In this document: positions 26,666-35,644 of the stretch, one piece after another
How the letters are laid out: each line of letters begins with the position of its first letter
Position numbering within the stretch: position 1 is the stretch's first letter
Source of the DNA: Peptostreptococcus anaerobius VPI 4330 = DSM 2949
Lineage (GTDB): Bacteria > Bacillota > Clostridia > Peptostreptococcales > Peptostreptococcaceae
Reading direction: 5' to 3'
Assembly: GCF_000381525.1 (NCBI RefSeq)
Contig: NZ_KB906618.1
Span: 1 to 45,595, forward strand
DNA: 45,595 bases
Made by a program: the position numbers and the translations under genes
Notes under the pieces: model-generated
Databases searched by the model: none
Told to the model about the DNA's origin: nothing
What the model saw: only the letters and a program-made list of their open reading frames with translations

Positions 26666-26764
26666 ATTTTTAAGCTATTTACAACCGCTCCTAAACTAAG
26701 AATTTCAAACGATAATAAATATAAGGCCTAAGAGGTCAAAGAGCAATTATTAGGAGGTAATTTT

Positions 26765-29185
26765 ATGAGCGTTTATGATTTTTCAAAAATCGAAAAGAAA
26801 TGGCAAAAAGTCTGGAAAGACAATAACCAGTACAAGATGGATACAAGGGATGATTCAAAGCCTAAGTACTATTGTCTAGAAATGTTCCCTTACCCATCAG
26901 GTAAGATCCATATGGGGCATGTTAGAAACTACTCAATAGGTGACGTGGTAGCTAGGTTTAAGAAGATGGAAGGCTACAATGTCCTACATCCAATGGGATG
27001 GGACTCATTTGGTCTACCAGCTGAAAATGCAGCGATCAAGCATGGAGTTCACCCACACAAGTGGACAATGGCTAATATAGAGGAGATGAAGGACCAGCTA
27101 TCAATGCTAGGCCTAAGCTATGACTGGGACAAGGAAGTAGCTACTTCAACTCCAGAGTACTACAAGTGGACACAGAAGATATTCTTAAAGTTCTTAGAAA
27201 ATGACCTAGCCTACAAGAAGAAGTCGTTTGTAAACTGGTGTCCATCATGTGAGACAGTACTAGCCAATGAACAGGTAGTAGATGGTCACTGTGAAAGATG
27301 TGATACACTAGTTGAAAAGAAGGAGCTAGAGCAGTGGTACTTTAAGACCACTGAATTCTCAGAAGAGCTACTAGCTGACCTTGATACACTAGACGGATGG
27401 CCAGAAAAGGTAAGATTGATGCAGAAGAACTGGATCGGTAAGAGTCACGGTGCCCATGTTGACTTTAAGGTTAAGGACATGGACAAGACTATCACAGTCT
27501 ACACTACTAGACCAGATACAATATTCGGTACAACATTTATGGTTGTAGCTCCTGAGGCCCAGCTTGCAAGAGACCTTGTTGCTGGTACTGAATACGAAAA
27601 GGACTTGGACGAATTCCTTACAAAGATGCACACTATGACACAGATAGAAAGAGAAGCGGCGGACCTAAAGAAGGACGGTAGGTTTATAGGTAGGTATGTA
27701 ATCAACCCTATAACAAACAAGGAAATGCCTATATGGATAGCCAACTATGTCCTAGCTGACTACGGTACTGGTGCTGTAATGGGTGTACCAGCTCATGACG
27801 ATAGAGATGAAGATTTCGCTAAGACTTTTGATATGGAAATCGTGCCTGTAATAGATGAAGATGGAAAGATGATAAATTCTGGTGAATTTACAGGAATGGA
27901 CAAGGATGAAGCCTTCAAGGCAATTATAGAAAAGCTAGAAAAGGACGGTCTTGGTAAGTCTACAACTAACTATAGACTAAGAGATTGGTTGATATCTAGA
28001 CAGAGATACTGGGGATGCCCAATACCTGTAGTATACTGTGATGATTGTGGTATAGTGCCAGTCCCAGAAAAGGACCTACCAGTTTTACTTCCAACAGATG
28101 TAGAATTTACTGGAAAGGGAGAATCTCCACTTACAACTTCTGAAACATTCAACGACTGCGTTTGTCCTAAGTGTGGCAAGAAGGCTAAAAGAGAAGTAGA
28201 TACAATGGATACATTTGTAGACTCATCTTGGTACTATATGAGATATGCAGACAACCAGAACACAGAAGATATATTTGACTCAGAAGTTATTGACAAGTGG
28301 CTGCCAGTTGACCAATATATAGGTGGTGTAGAGCACGCTATACTTCACTTATTGTATGCAAGATGGTTTACAAAGGCCTTTAATAAGATGGGAATGACAA
28401 AGCATGTTGAACCATTCAAGAACCTACTTACTCAGGGTATGGTACTTATGGATGGCTCAAAGATGTCTAAGTCTAAGGGGAATATAGTATCTCCAGTTGA
28501 GATGGTTGAAAAATACGGTGCCGACACTGCTAGATTATTTATCTTATTTGCAGCGCCACCAGAAAGAGACCTTGAGTGGTCAGAACAGGGAGTTGAAGGA
28601 TGCTTCAAGTTCCTAAATAGGGTATTCAGAGTTGTTGATGAACTAGCAGATATTGCTAAGGTCAACCATGAATTCGGTGAACTGACTAAGGAAGACAAGG
28701 CTATGAGGGCCAAGACTAACAGTACACTTAAGAAGGTATCAGAGGACCTAAGCGACAAGTTTGGATTTAATACTGCTATAGCAGCCTTGATGGAACTTAT
28801 AAACGACCTATACAAGTACAAGGAATTAGACACTAGAAACGATGCTGTTATCAAGGAAGCTATTGAAGCTGTAGTAGTTATACTAGCACCATTTGCCCCT
28901 CACCTAGGTGAAGAGTTATGGTCAATGATAGGCAAGCTGGGTAGCATATTCGATATAAGATGGCCTCAGTACGATGCTGAAGCTATAAAGTCTGATGAGA
29001 TAGAGGTTGTAGTTCAGATAAATGGCAAGCTAAAGTCAAAGATAATGATAGATGCCAAGACAAGTAGAGAGGAGATGCAAGAAATAGCCCTAAAGGATGA
29101 AAAGATTGTTGAAGCTATTGAAGGCAAGAATGTTGTAAAAGTAATTGCAGTGCCTGGTAAGCTTGTCAACATCGTAGCTAAATAA
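26765..29185 (+). CDS. leuS: Leucyl-tRNA synthetase
   Basis: LeuS charges tRNA-Leu. The 806-residue class I enzyme has the HIGH-type signature H49-M-G-H52 ([11 protein letters not shown]), a zinc-type Cys region ([21 protein letters not shown]), the CP1 editing domain with [14 protein letters not shown], and K566-M-S-K-S570. The leader is only about 100 bases, has no T-box motif and no clear -35/-10 pair. The ribosome site is AGGAGG. Confidence 0.98.
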   Translation: MSVYDFSKIEKKWQKVWKDNNQYKMDTRDDSKPKYYCLEMFPYPSGKIHMGHVRNYSIGDVVARFKKMEGYNVLHPMGWDSFGLPAENAAIKHGVHPHKWTMANIEEMKDQLSMLGLSYDWDKEVATSTPEYYKWTQKIFLKFLENDLAYKKKSFVNWCPSCETVLANEQVVDGHCERCDTLVEKKELEQWYFKTTEFSEELLADLDTLDGWPEKVRLMQKNWIGKSHGAHVDFKVKDMDKTITVYTTRPDTIFGTTFMVVAPEAQLARDLVAGTEYEKDLDEFLTKMHTMTQIEREAADLKKDGRFIGRYVINPITNKEMPIWIANYVLADYGTGAVMGVPAHDDRDEDFAKTFDMEIVPVIDEDGKMINSGEFTGMDKDEAFKAIIEKLEKDGLGKSTTNYRLRDWLISRQRYWGCPIPVVYCDDCGIVPVPEKDLPVLLPTDVEFTGKGESPLTTSETFNDCVCPKCGKKAKREVDTMDTFVDSSWYYMRYADNQNTEDIFDSEVIDKWLPVDQYIGGVEHAILHLLYARWFTKAFNKMGMTKHVEPFKNLLTQGMVLMDGSKMSKSKGNIVSPVEMVEKYGADTARLFILFAAPPERDLEWSEQGVEGCFKFLNRVFRVVDELADIAKVNHEFGELTKEDKAMRAKTNSTLKKVSEDLSDKFGFNTAIAALMELINDLYKYKELDTRNDAVIKEAIEAVVVILAPFAPHLGEELWSMIGKLGSIFDIRWPQYDAEAIKSDEIEVVVQINGKLKSKIMIDAKTSREEMQEIALKDEKIVEAIEGKNVVKVIAVPGKLVNIVAK

Positions 29186-29218
29186 TTACGATTAATAGAA
29201 TTATTTATTTTTTAGGTG

Positions 29219-29247
29219 TTGTCAAACCACAGACTATATGATAATAT
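29219..29247 (+). promoter_or_regulatory. Promoter between leuS and the next terminator
   Basis: TTGTCA (29219-29224), 17 bases, TAATAT (29242-29247). Transcription would begin near 29254, about 27 bases before a strong terminator, giving an RNA of about 60 bases or an attenuated transcript into the transporter gene. Confidence 0.55.
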
Positions 29248-29280
29248 ATAGCTGTGAAAAGAATATGTTAATATGATTAT

Positions 29281-29317
29281 AAAGGGTTATTGCTTGAGTG
29301 CAGTGCCCTTTTTATTG
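29281..29317 (+). terminator. Terminator downstream of leuS
   Basis: AAAGGG and CCCTTT enclose an inner GC/GC stem and the right arm runs into TTTTTATT. It lies after both leuS and the promoter at 29219. Confidence 0.8.
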
Positions 29318-29379
29318 TTTAATTTTAAGGTATTATTTATTTTGGCGAAAGTTTAAAAACAAAGAGAGAGGAGATTTGT

Positions 29380-30297
29380 ATGGAAGCACAAAAGAGAAAA
29401 GAAGCAATCAGTGGTCTTATGTTAGGAGTAACAGCACTTGTTTGGGGTGTTGCATTTATATTCCAGAGGACTGGTATGGAACATATAGGTCCCTACGCAT
29501 TTAATTTTTTCAGATGCCTTGTGTGTGTTATATTCTTGATGTTGGTATCTTATATATCGGATATGAGATTTAAGAGAAAGAATATAAAAGTTGGTGGATT
29601 TAAAGACAAGGCTATATTTAAGGGGGGTATACTCGCTGGTGTGGTACTATTTTTGGCTATGAGTTCACAGCAGGTAGGTATGGTGAGTACAACTGCTTCA
29701 AAGGCAGGTTTTATAACTACAATGTATATAGTTATAGTTCCACTTTTAGGTGTCTTCTATGGAAGAAAGGTATCTCCTAAGATTATTGTATGTGTTGCAC
29801 TAGCTGCTGTAGGCCTATATCTATTGTCTATCAAGAGTGGTTTTACTATCAGCAGGGGGGATTTCTTTGTATTTGTGTCCGCTATTTTTTATTCTCTACA
29901 GATAGTAGTAATAGATATATTTGCACCAGGTGTGGACTCAATCAAGTTATCTTTAGTCGAATTTATAACTGCGGGCATATTATCTCTTGTTGCTATGCTC
30001 GTTCTTGAGACAGTAACAATGGAATCAGTTATGCTTGCATCTACAGCTATCTTATATACAGGTTTGATGTCAAGTGGTATTGGATTTACTTTACAGATAG
30101 TTGCTCAAAAAAATTTACAGCCCACAATAGCATCACTTCTTATGAGTTCTGAATCAGTTGTATCTTTACTTGCAGGAATTGTACTATTGGGTGAGAGTTT
30201 GACTAGTAGAGAATTTTCAGGATGTTTTATATTGGTAGTGGCAATTTTACTAGCTCAGATTGATTTCCCTGTTAAAAAAATAAAAAAGAGTCATTAG
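29380..30297 (+). CDS. EamA-family (DMT superfamily) transporter
   Basis: The 305-residue protein has ten predicted membrane helices in two EamA repeats. The first contains LVWGVAFIFQRTGMEHIGPYAF and KAGFITTMYIVIVPLLGVF; the second contains YTGLMSSGIGFTLQIVAQKN and LLAGIVLLGESLT. DMT exporters or importers move amino acids, nucleosides or other metabolites; no substrate can be named. The gene stands alone between two terminators with an AGAGGAG ribosome site. Confidence 0.9.
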   Translation: MEAQKRKEAISGLMLGVTALVWGVAFIFQRTGMEHIGPYAFNFFRCLVCVIFLMLVSYISDMRFKRKNIKVGGFKDKAIFKGGILAGVVLFLAMSSQQVGMVSTTASKAGFITTMYIVIVPLLGVFYGRKVSPKIIVCVALAAVGLYLLSIKSGFTISRGDFFVFVSAIFYSLQIVVIDIFAPGVDSIKLSLVEFITAGILSLVAMLVLETVTMESVMLASTAILYTGLMSSGIGFTLQIVAQKNLQPTIASLLMSSESVVSLLAGIVLLGESLTSREFSGCFILVVAILLAQIDFPVKKIKKSH

Positions 30298-30320
30298 TAT
30301 ATAGATAAGACAATACTTAT

Positions 30321-30367
30321 AAAGGGCTTAGTAATGAATTATAAAATTCTACTAAGCCTTTTTATTT
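30321..30367 (+). terminator. Terminator of the DMT transporter gene
   Basis: AAGGGCTTAGTA and TACTAAGCCTT are near-perfect inverted arms (one unpaired base) and are followed by TTTTTATTTTT. Confidence 0.88.
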
Positions 30368-30537
30368 TTATAAAAAAATAAATTGAGCATACTTATCTTA
30401 AGTAAACTTACAGCAAAATAATTATAATATTTATTAATAAGGTGTTTTAGATTATTGTGAGTTTAGAAAACCATTCAATAAACTGAAAATTCACAGTTTT
30501 GAAAGTTTTACCTAATTAAAAATAAGTTATTTATATG

Positions 30538-30566
30538 TTGATAATGTTTTCTTAATGTGTTAATAT
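30538..30566 (+). promoter_or_regulatory. Promoter of the DAACS symporter gene
   Basis: TTGATA (30538-30543), 17 bases, TAATAT (30561-30566), with a start expected near 30573 and the ATG at 30628. Upstream, AAACTG (30480-30485) and CAGTTT (30494-30499) form a small dyad that could bind a regulator. The remaining gap 30298-30627 is AT-rich and holds only the preceding terminator. Confidence 0.6.
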
Positions 30567-30627
30567 ATTATTTGTGTTGCGGGGGATTTGCAATACGGGA
30601 AAATAAAAATATTATAGGAGGAAGAAA

Positions 30628-31827
30628 ATGAAAGACAAGAAATTTAAATTAGGTTTAGTTTCTAAGCTTATCATTGCAATCGCAATAGGTATTGCATTGG
30701 GTAGTTTTAAGTTCATACCAGCAGGTCTACTAAGAGTATTGATTACTTGTGCTAGCTTGTTCGGTGAATTTTTAAGTTTCATAATACCACTAATGATTAT
30801 AGGTTTTGTGGTAAAGGGTATTGCGGAATTATCAGATGGTGCAGGTAAATTATTGGGTATAACAGCCATAACTGCATACTGTTCAACACTTGTGGCAGGA
30901 ACAATAGCATTTTTTGTAGCAAGTAACTTTTTCCCAACATTTATAACACCAGACTTAATCGAAAAGGTAAAGGGTACGGTGCCAGCACTTGAGACTTATT
31001 TTAAGATTAATTTAAAGCCTATGTTAGATGTAACTAGTGCAGTTGTATTTGCATTTATAATGGGTCTAAGTATCTCTTGGTTAAAGTCAAAGGGTAGAGG
31101 TAAGGTATTATATGAAGTATTCGATGACTTTGAAGCAATTATATCTAGAGTGTTAAGCAAGGTTATAATACCATTACTTCCAATGTTCATATGTGGTAAC
31201 TTTGCAAACATGGCTTATACAGGATCTGTAGCAAGTGTACTTTCAATATTCTGGAAGGTATTCGTAACAGTAATTATCCTTCACTTATTATATGTAAGTG
31301 CTATGTTTATAGTATCTGGTACATATGCAGGCAAGAACCCATTAAGATTAATAAGAAACCAGGTGAATGGTTATGTAACAGCTATAGGTACTCAGTCTTC
31401 AGCAGCTACTATACCAGTAAATATAGAATGTGCTAAGAAAAATGGTGTATCAGAAGATATCAGAAACTTCGTTGTACCACTATGCGCTACAATACATCTT
31501 GCAGGATCAATGATAACTATAACATCTTGTTCTGTAGCCGTTTTACTTATGAACGGTCTTCCATTTAGCTTTGCAACTGTATTTGGATTTATAGCTATGC
31601 TAGGTGTTGCAATGGTTGCAGCTCCAGGTGCTCCAGGTGGTGCTATAATGTCAGCTCTTCCATTCTTGCCAATGGTTGGTATTACATCACAGGTAATGCA
31701 GCAGCTAATGATCACTCTATACTTAACTCAGGACTCTTTCGGTACAGCAGCTAACGTATCAGGTGACAACGCTATAGCAGTATTTGTAGACAAGCTATAC
31801 AGCAAGCATATAAACAAGAGTGCATAA
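30628..31827 (+). CDS. Dicarboxylate/amino acid:cation symporter family (DAACS) transporter, divergent
   Basis: A 399-residue carrier of the GltP/SstT family with eight predicted helices and two re-entrant loops. The serine-rich hairpin-1 motif is present (TQSSAATIPVN). The family's NMDGT motif, which helps bind Na+, reads HLAGS here. In helix 8 the aspartate and asparagine of the substrate site are kept (LTQDSFGTAANVSGD), but the arginine that binds acidic side chains in glutamate carriers is replaced by glycine. It is therefore probably not a glutamate/aspartate carrier; a neutral amino acid such as serine or threonine is possible. Coupling may also differ. Confidence 0.85.
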   Translation: MKDKKFKLGLVSKLIIAIAIGIALGSFKFIPAGLLRVLITCASLFGEFLSFIIPLMIIGFVVKGIAELSDGAGKLLGITAITAYCSTLVAGTIAFFVASNFFPTFITPDLIEKVKGTVPALETYFKINLKPMLDVTSAVVFAFIMGLSISWLKSKGRGKVLYEVFDDFEAIISRVLSKVIIPLLPMFICGNFANMAYTGSVASVLSIFWKVFVTVIILHLLYVSAMFIVSGTYAGKNPLRLIRNQVNGYVTAIGTQSSAATIPVNIECAKKNGVSEDIRNFVVPLCATIHLAGSMITITSCSVAVLLMNGLPFSFATVFGFIAMLGVAMVAAPGAPGGAIMSALPFLPMVGITSQVMQQLMITLYLTQDSFGTAANVSGDNAIAVFVDKLYSKHINKSA

Positions 31828-31868
31828 TAAACTCAGATAAAAATATGTAATTTAATAAAATTTATATC

Positions 31869-31911
31869 TGTAGATTCCTAGCATTTTAGCTGGGGTCTAC
31901 GGATTTTTTCT
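31869..31911 (+). terminator. Terminator of the DAACS symporter gene
   Basis: TGTAGATTCCTAGC and GCTGGGGTCTACGG pair with a few G-U positions; ATTTTTTC follows. Confidence 0.85.
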
Positions 31912-31918
31912 TTATAGG

Positions 31919-31947
31919 TTGACATATAGTAGCCATTCAGTTATAAT
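31919..31947 (+). promoter_or_regulatory. Perfect consensus promoter for the Mn riboswitch/ATPase unit
   Basis: TTGACA (31919-31924), 17 bases, TATAAT (31942-31947). The expected start near 31954 coincides with the first paired bases of the aptamer. Confidence 0.88.
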
Positions 31948-31954
31948 CCTATTA

Positions 31955-32127
31955 GAAGGGGAGTAGCACTGTTGCCTCTGGTTGAGTATACCGGTGGTCT
32001 ACATCTGTTAGTCGTCAGGCCAGTATTTTATACTCGGTTAACAGACAAGTTTACCTTGATAGCAAGACCTTCAGAATAAGGGCAGATTGTACTTATTTTG
32101 AAAGTTTTGTTATTGAGGTTTTTTTTT
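31955..32127 (+). ncRNA. yybP-ykoY manganese riboswitch with transcription terminator
   Basis: The aptamer has the family landmarks in order: GGGGAGTAGC (31958-31967), the second-leg stretch GTCGTCAGGCC (about 32031) and AGCAAGACCTTC (32061-32072). Helix P1 pairs GAAGG (31955-31959) with CCTTC (32068-32072). The same 3' strand can instead pair in ACCTTCAGAATAA (32067-32079) with TTATTGAGGT (32110-32119), which is followed by a run of T's: an intrinsic terminator exclusive with P1. Mn2+ binding should favour P1 and let transcription continue into the P-type ATPase, as known for the class. It fills the 328-base gap before that gene. Confidence 0.9.
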
Positions 32128-32155
32128 ACAATAAATTATATATTGGAGGTATCTT

Positions 32156-34867
32156 ATGGAGAGAAATACAAAGGAAAAGTACTACCTGCTTGAAGCTGAT
32201 GATGCAATAGCAAAGCTAGATTCATCAAAAAATGGTTTGAGTGAGGTAGAGGCTCAAAAGAGGTTAAATGACTTTGGTAAAAATGAACTTAGGGAAAAAG
32301 AAAGTGACCCTACTTGGAAGATATTTTTGGAGTCCTTTAAAGATCCTATGGTTATCATATTGATTGGGGCTGCAATACTTCAGATAGTAACAGGATCTGT
32401 GATGGAGTCTTTGATCATATTTGTCGTCTTGATTTTAAATGCTGTACTAGGTACAGTCCAGACAAAAAAGGCGGAGTCATCAATAAACAGTTTAAAGCAG
32501 ATGTCAGTTCCATCTGCCAAGGTTATTAGGGATGGACAAAAACACACAGTATATTCTACAGAAGTAGTGCCTGGAGATATAGTTCTATTAGAAGCTGGAG
32601 ACTATGTGCCAGCAGATGGTAGGCTAATAGAGGCAGAGTCTTTGAAGATTGTTGAGGGTATGCTGACAGGTGAGTCCGAACCAGCACAAAAGAGCACAGG
32701 GAGATTGATTGAAGAGTCATCAGTTGGTGATAGGGTAAATATGGTCTACTCAACATCAATGGTAGTAAATGGTAGGGCAACATACGTCTGTACAAGGACT
32801 GGTATGGATACAGAAATAGGTAAAATAGCAGACCTACTAGAAAATACAGATGCTAAGCAGACACCACTGCAGTCAAATATAGAGGTATTTTCTAAGAAGC
32901 TTGGTGTTGCAATAGTCCTTATATGCATACTTATATTTGGTATTCAGGTATTTAGAGCATACACACATCCTACTGGAGTTGAGATGAAGACAGTAATACT
33001 TAACTCATTTATGTTTGCAGTTGCAATAGCTGTAGCAGCTATACCAGAAGCCCTTTCTTCTATAGTTACAATAGTCCTTTCAATCGGTACTAAGACTATG
33101 TCAAAGAAGAATTCTATAATAAGAAAGTTACCCGCTGTTGAAACTCTTGGATCAACATCTATAATATGTACAGATAAGACAGGTACTCTTACAATGAACA
33201 AGATGACAGCAGTAGAGTACTACAAGTATTCAAAGGATGCAGAATCAATAGAGGTTGTAGAAGAACCTAAAAAAGATTCAGTAGATTTGGAAAACTTCAA
33301 TTCAGAAGATATGTTAAATATAGCTGCTGCCCTCTGTAATGACTCAGTTATAAAGGAAGATGGCAAGGAGATAGGAGACCCTACAGAGGTTGCACTTACA
33401 GTACTTGCTGACAAGAAGGGCTATATAAGTGACAGGGTAAGGGATATTTACCCAAGACTCCAGGAGCTGCCTTTCGATTCAGATAGAAAGCTGATGAGTA
33501 CCTACCACAAGATCAATTCTAAGGGTATCATGATAACCAAGGGAGCTCCAGATATTATTATATCTAGGTCTAGCAAGGTATTGGTTGGAAGTCAAGTCAT
33601 TGAAATGACTGAGGACATAAAAAATGAAGTAAGAGACCAGAATGAAAAATATTCAAATAAGGCTCTTAGGGTATTGGCCTTTGGATATAGACAAATGGAC
33701 GAGGGCAAGAAAATTGGAATCGAAGACGAGGATAACTTTATCTTTATAGGTCTAGTTGCCATGATTGACCCGCCTAGAAATGAAGTTATAGAAGCAGTAG
33801 CAAAGGCAAAGTCAGCAGGTATCAAGCCTATAATGATCACTGGAGACCACAAGACCACAGCAGTAGCTATAGGTAAAAACATAGGCCTATTTAATGAAGG
33901 TGATATATCATATACAGGACTAGAACTTGACAATCTGACTGATGAAGAATTGGACAAGCAGCTAGAAAAGATAAGTGTATATGCCAGAGTTTCTCCTGAA
34001 AACAAGATAAGAATCGTAGGAGCATGGCAGAAAAAGAACAAGGTCACTGCTATGACAGGTGATGGAGTAAATGATGCTCCAGCCCTTAAAAATGCTGACA
34101 TAGGTATAGCTATGGGGTCTGGAACAGAAGTTGCCAAAGAAGCTGCTTCCATGGTATTGGTAGACGACAACTTTGCAAGTATTATAGCTGCAGTTGAAGT
34201 AGGTAGGACTGTATATTCAAATATTAAAAAGTCTATAACATATCTATTTTCAGGTAATTTAGGTGCCATAATATCTATCTTATTTGCAGTGTTTGCAGGA
34301 TGGACAAATCCTTATACAGCCCTTCAGTTGATATTTATAAATATGGTAAATGACTCTATACCAGCGATTGCTCTTGGTATGGAAAAACCAGAAGAAGGTG
34401 TCATGAGTATGGCTCCTAGGAAAAAAAATGAAGGTCTACTAGGTGGCGGAACACTTCAGGCTATCCTATCAAGGGGGGTATTTGTAGGTATAGCGGCTAT
34501 TGTAGCCCAGTATATAGGTATGAAGCACTCTCCTAATATGGGTGTAGCCATGGCATTTACAACCCTATTGCTTGCTAGGACCCTACAGACATTTGCATGT
34601 AGGTCAGATTTTAGAAGTGCATTTGCCATAGGTTTCTTCTCAAACAAATATGTAGTAGGTGCAGTACTTATATGTCTATCATTATTGGGTCTGGTATTGT
34701 TACCACCAGTGAGGGGAATATTTGCTATACCAGCTGAATATTCAATGACTAACCTAGCAGTATCATTCCTTATAGCCTTGATATCAGTCCTATTTATGGA
34801 AATAGCAAAGGCTATAAGTTACTCTAAGGTAAAAAAATTGAGAGCAGAAAATAGACTAGATATATAA
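32156..34867 (+). CDS. P-type cation-transporting ATPase (P2-type; probable Mn2+ exporter, annotated as Ca2+ ATPase)
   Basis: A 903-residue P-type ATPase. It has the actuator motif TGES (MLTGESEPA), the phosphorylated D340 in CTDKTGTLT, the nucleotide-binding KGAPD, the hinge GDGVNDAPALKNADIG, and ten helices. Helix 4 carries PEAL (AAIPEALSS) and helix 6 NMVNDSIPA, the cation-binding pattern of Ca2+/Mn2+ pumps. Sequence alone would give Ca2+; control by a Mn2+ riboswitch makes Mn2+ export the better reading, as for other yybP-ykoY-controlled ATPases. It is a single-gene unit with a GGAGG ribosome site. Confidence 0.93.
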   Translation: MERNTKEKYYLLEADDAIAKLDSSKNGLSEVEAQKRLNDFGKNELREKESDPTWKIFLESFKDPMVIILIGAAILQIVTGSVMESLIIFVVLILNAVLGTVQTKKAESSINSLKQMSVPSAKVIRDGQKHTVYSTEVVPGDIVLLEAGDYVPADGRLIEAESLKIVEGMLTGESEPAQKSTGRLIEESSVGDRVNMVYSTSMVVNGRATYVCTRTGMDTEIGKIADLLENTDAKQTPLQSNIEVFSKKLGVAIVLICILIFGIQVFRAYTHPTGVEMKTVILNSFMFAVAIAVAAIPEALSSIVTIVLSIGTKTMSKKNSIIRKLPAVETLGSTSIICTDKTGTLTMNKMTAVEYYKYSKDAESIEVVEEPKKDSVDLENFNSEDMLNIAAALCNDSVIKEDGKEIGDPTEVALTVLADKKGYISDRVRDIYPRLQELPFDSDRKLMSTYHKINSKGIMITKGAPDIIISRSSKVLVGSQVIEMTEDIKNEVRDQNEKYSNKALRVLAFGYRQMDEGKKIGIEDEDNFIFIGLVAMIDPPRNEVIEAVAKAKSAGIKPIMITGDHKTTAVAIGKNIGLFNEGDISYTGLELDNLTDEELDKQLEKISVYARVSPENKIRIVGAWQKKNKVTAMTGDGVNDAPALKNADIGIAMGSGTEVAKEAASMVLVDDNFASIIAAVEVGRTVYSNIKKSITYLFSGNLGAIISILFAVFAGWTNPYTALQLIFINMVNDSIPAIALGMEKPEEGVMSMAPRKKNEGLLGGGTLQAILSRGVFVGIAAIVAQYIGMKHSPNMGVAMAFTTLLLARTLQTFACRSDFRSAFAIGFFSNKYVVGAVLICLSLLGLVLLPPVRGIFAIPAEYSMTNLAVSFLIALISVLFMEIAKAISYSKVKKLRAENRLDI

Positions 34868-34964
34868 ACTATCTATATAAAATACACACAAAAGCACAAT
34901 TATGAATTATATATGAAGATTTGATGAAATAAATAAACAATTAATAAAAATTATCAATTAGGTA

Positions 34965-34993
34965 TTGACAAGTCTACCCAAATGTTATATTAT
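34965..34993 (+). promoter_or_regulatory. Promoter of the Fur-controlled DUF2325 gene
   Basis: TTGACA (34965-34970), 17 bases, TATTAT (34988-34993). The start falls near 35000, directly before the Fur box. Confidence 0.8.
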
Positions 34994-35003
34994 ATTCACA
35001 TAA

Positions 35004-35022
35004 GATGATAACGATTATCATC
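35004..35022 (+). promoter_or_regulatory. Fur box (iron-responsive operator)
   Basis: GATGATAA-CGA-TTATCATC is a perfect 8-base inverted repeat and closely matches the Fur consensus GATAATGATAATCATTATC core. It lies over the transcription start, where bound Fe2+-Fur would block transcription. Confidence 0.8.
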
Positions 35023-35069
35023 AAGGACAAGGAAATTGATAGAGTATAAATATATTATGGGGGGATAAG

Positions 35070-35408
35070 ATGAGTTTATTAGTAATTGGTGGTCATGAAA
35101 GAATGGAAAAAGACTATTATAAGTTGGCAAAGAGTAGAGGATATAAGACTAAGGTATATACAACAATGTCTAGTCAGGTCAAGAATTCTATAGGAAGTCC
35201 TGATGCAATAGTAATATTGACTTCAACTGTATCTCATAAACTGACTAGGATAGTTGAGTCTCAGGCTAAGAAGATGGATATACCTATTATAAGGCATAAA
35301 AATTCTAGCAAGGTAGCTTTTAATGAATGTCTATCACAGGTAGACCTATGTCTGGGTAATTGTCAAGATTGCAGAAAGCTTGGTAAGTGTAAGGGTATGG
35401 CTAACTAA
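35070..35408 (+). CDS. DUF2325 protein, Fur-controlled
   Basis: A 112-residue protein of DUF2325, with the family opening LLVIGGHERMEKDYYKLA and the central IVILTSTVSHKL. The function of the family is unknown. The C-terminus has a Cys cluster, C94-x3-C98-x2-C101-x5-C107, plus C88, well placed to bind a metal or Fe-S centre. A Fur box over its promoter means it is made under iron shortage. The ribosome site is GGGGGG. Confidence 0.82.
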   Translation: MSLLVIGGHERMEKDYYKLAKSRGYKTKVYTTMSSQVKNSIGSPDAIVILTSTVSHKLTRIVESQAKKMDIPIIRHKNSSKVAFNECLSQVDLCLGNCQDCRKLGKCKGMAN

Positions 35409-35444
35409 TTATCTATACTCAACTAAATTAAATTGAGACAACCC

Positions 35445-35484
35445 TCTTGCTTACATAGATATTATGATTGATGTGAAAGCAAGA
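35445..35484 (+). repeat. Inverted repeat between the DUF2325 and reductase-like genes
   Basis: TCTTGCTTACAT and ATGTGAAAGCAAGA pair over most of their length around a 14-base loop. No T-run follows. Unknown role; possibly a mRNA-stabilising or processing hairpin. Confidence 0.45.
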
Positions 35485-35504
35485 ACAATACTTATATAAT
35501 AATT

Positions 35505-35540
35505 TTAAAGATGTTCCTTTATGGGGCATCTTTAATTTTG
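35505..35540 (+). terminator. Terminator of the DUF2325 gene
   Basis: AAAGATG ... CATCTTT with an inner CC/GG pairing, followed by TTTAATTTT. It would end the Fur-controlled transcript before the reductase-like gene. Confidence 0.7.
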
Positions 35541-35644
35541 AGATTTATTTCTTTTCTTATTCTAGATTAATTTACTTGATATATGTTTAATAGGATATAT
35601 CTTTTGGGTATTATTATCATATAATTTTAGGAGGAGGAAATGAC

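Noticed and set aside
26666-26764. T-box riboswitch before leuS
   Set aside because: The leader is only about 100 bases and shows neither the T-box sequence nor a specifier/antiterminator layout.
29298-29504. Open frame on the + strand across the transporter start
   Set aside because: It covers the leuS-side terminator, lacks a ribosome site, and overlaps the well-supported EamA gene in another frame.
33592-34269. 225-codon open frame on the - strand inside the P-type ATPase gene
   Set aside because: Composition is that of an antisense shadow, and the + strand carries all ATPase motifs across the same bases.
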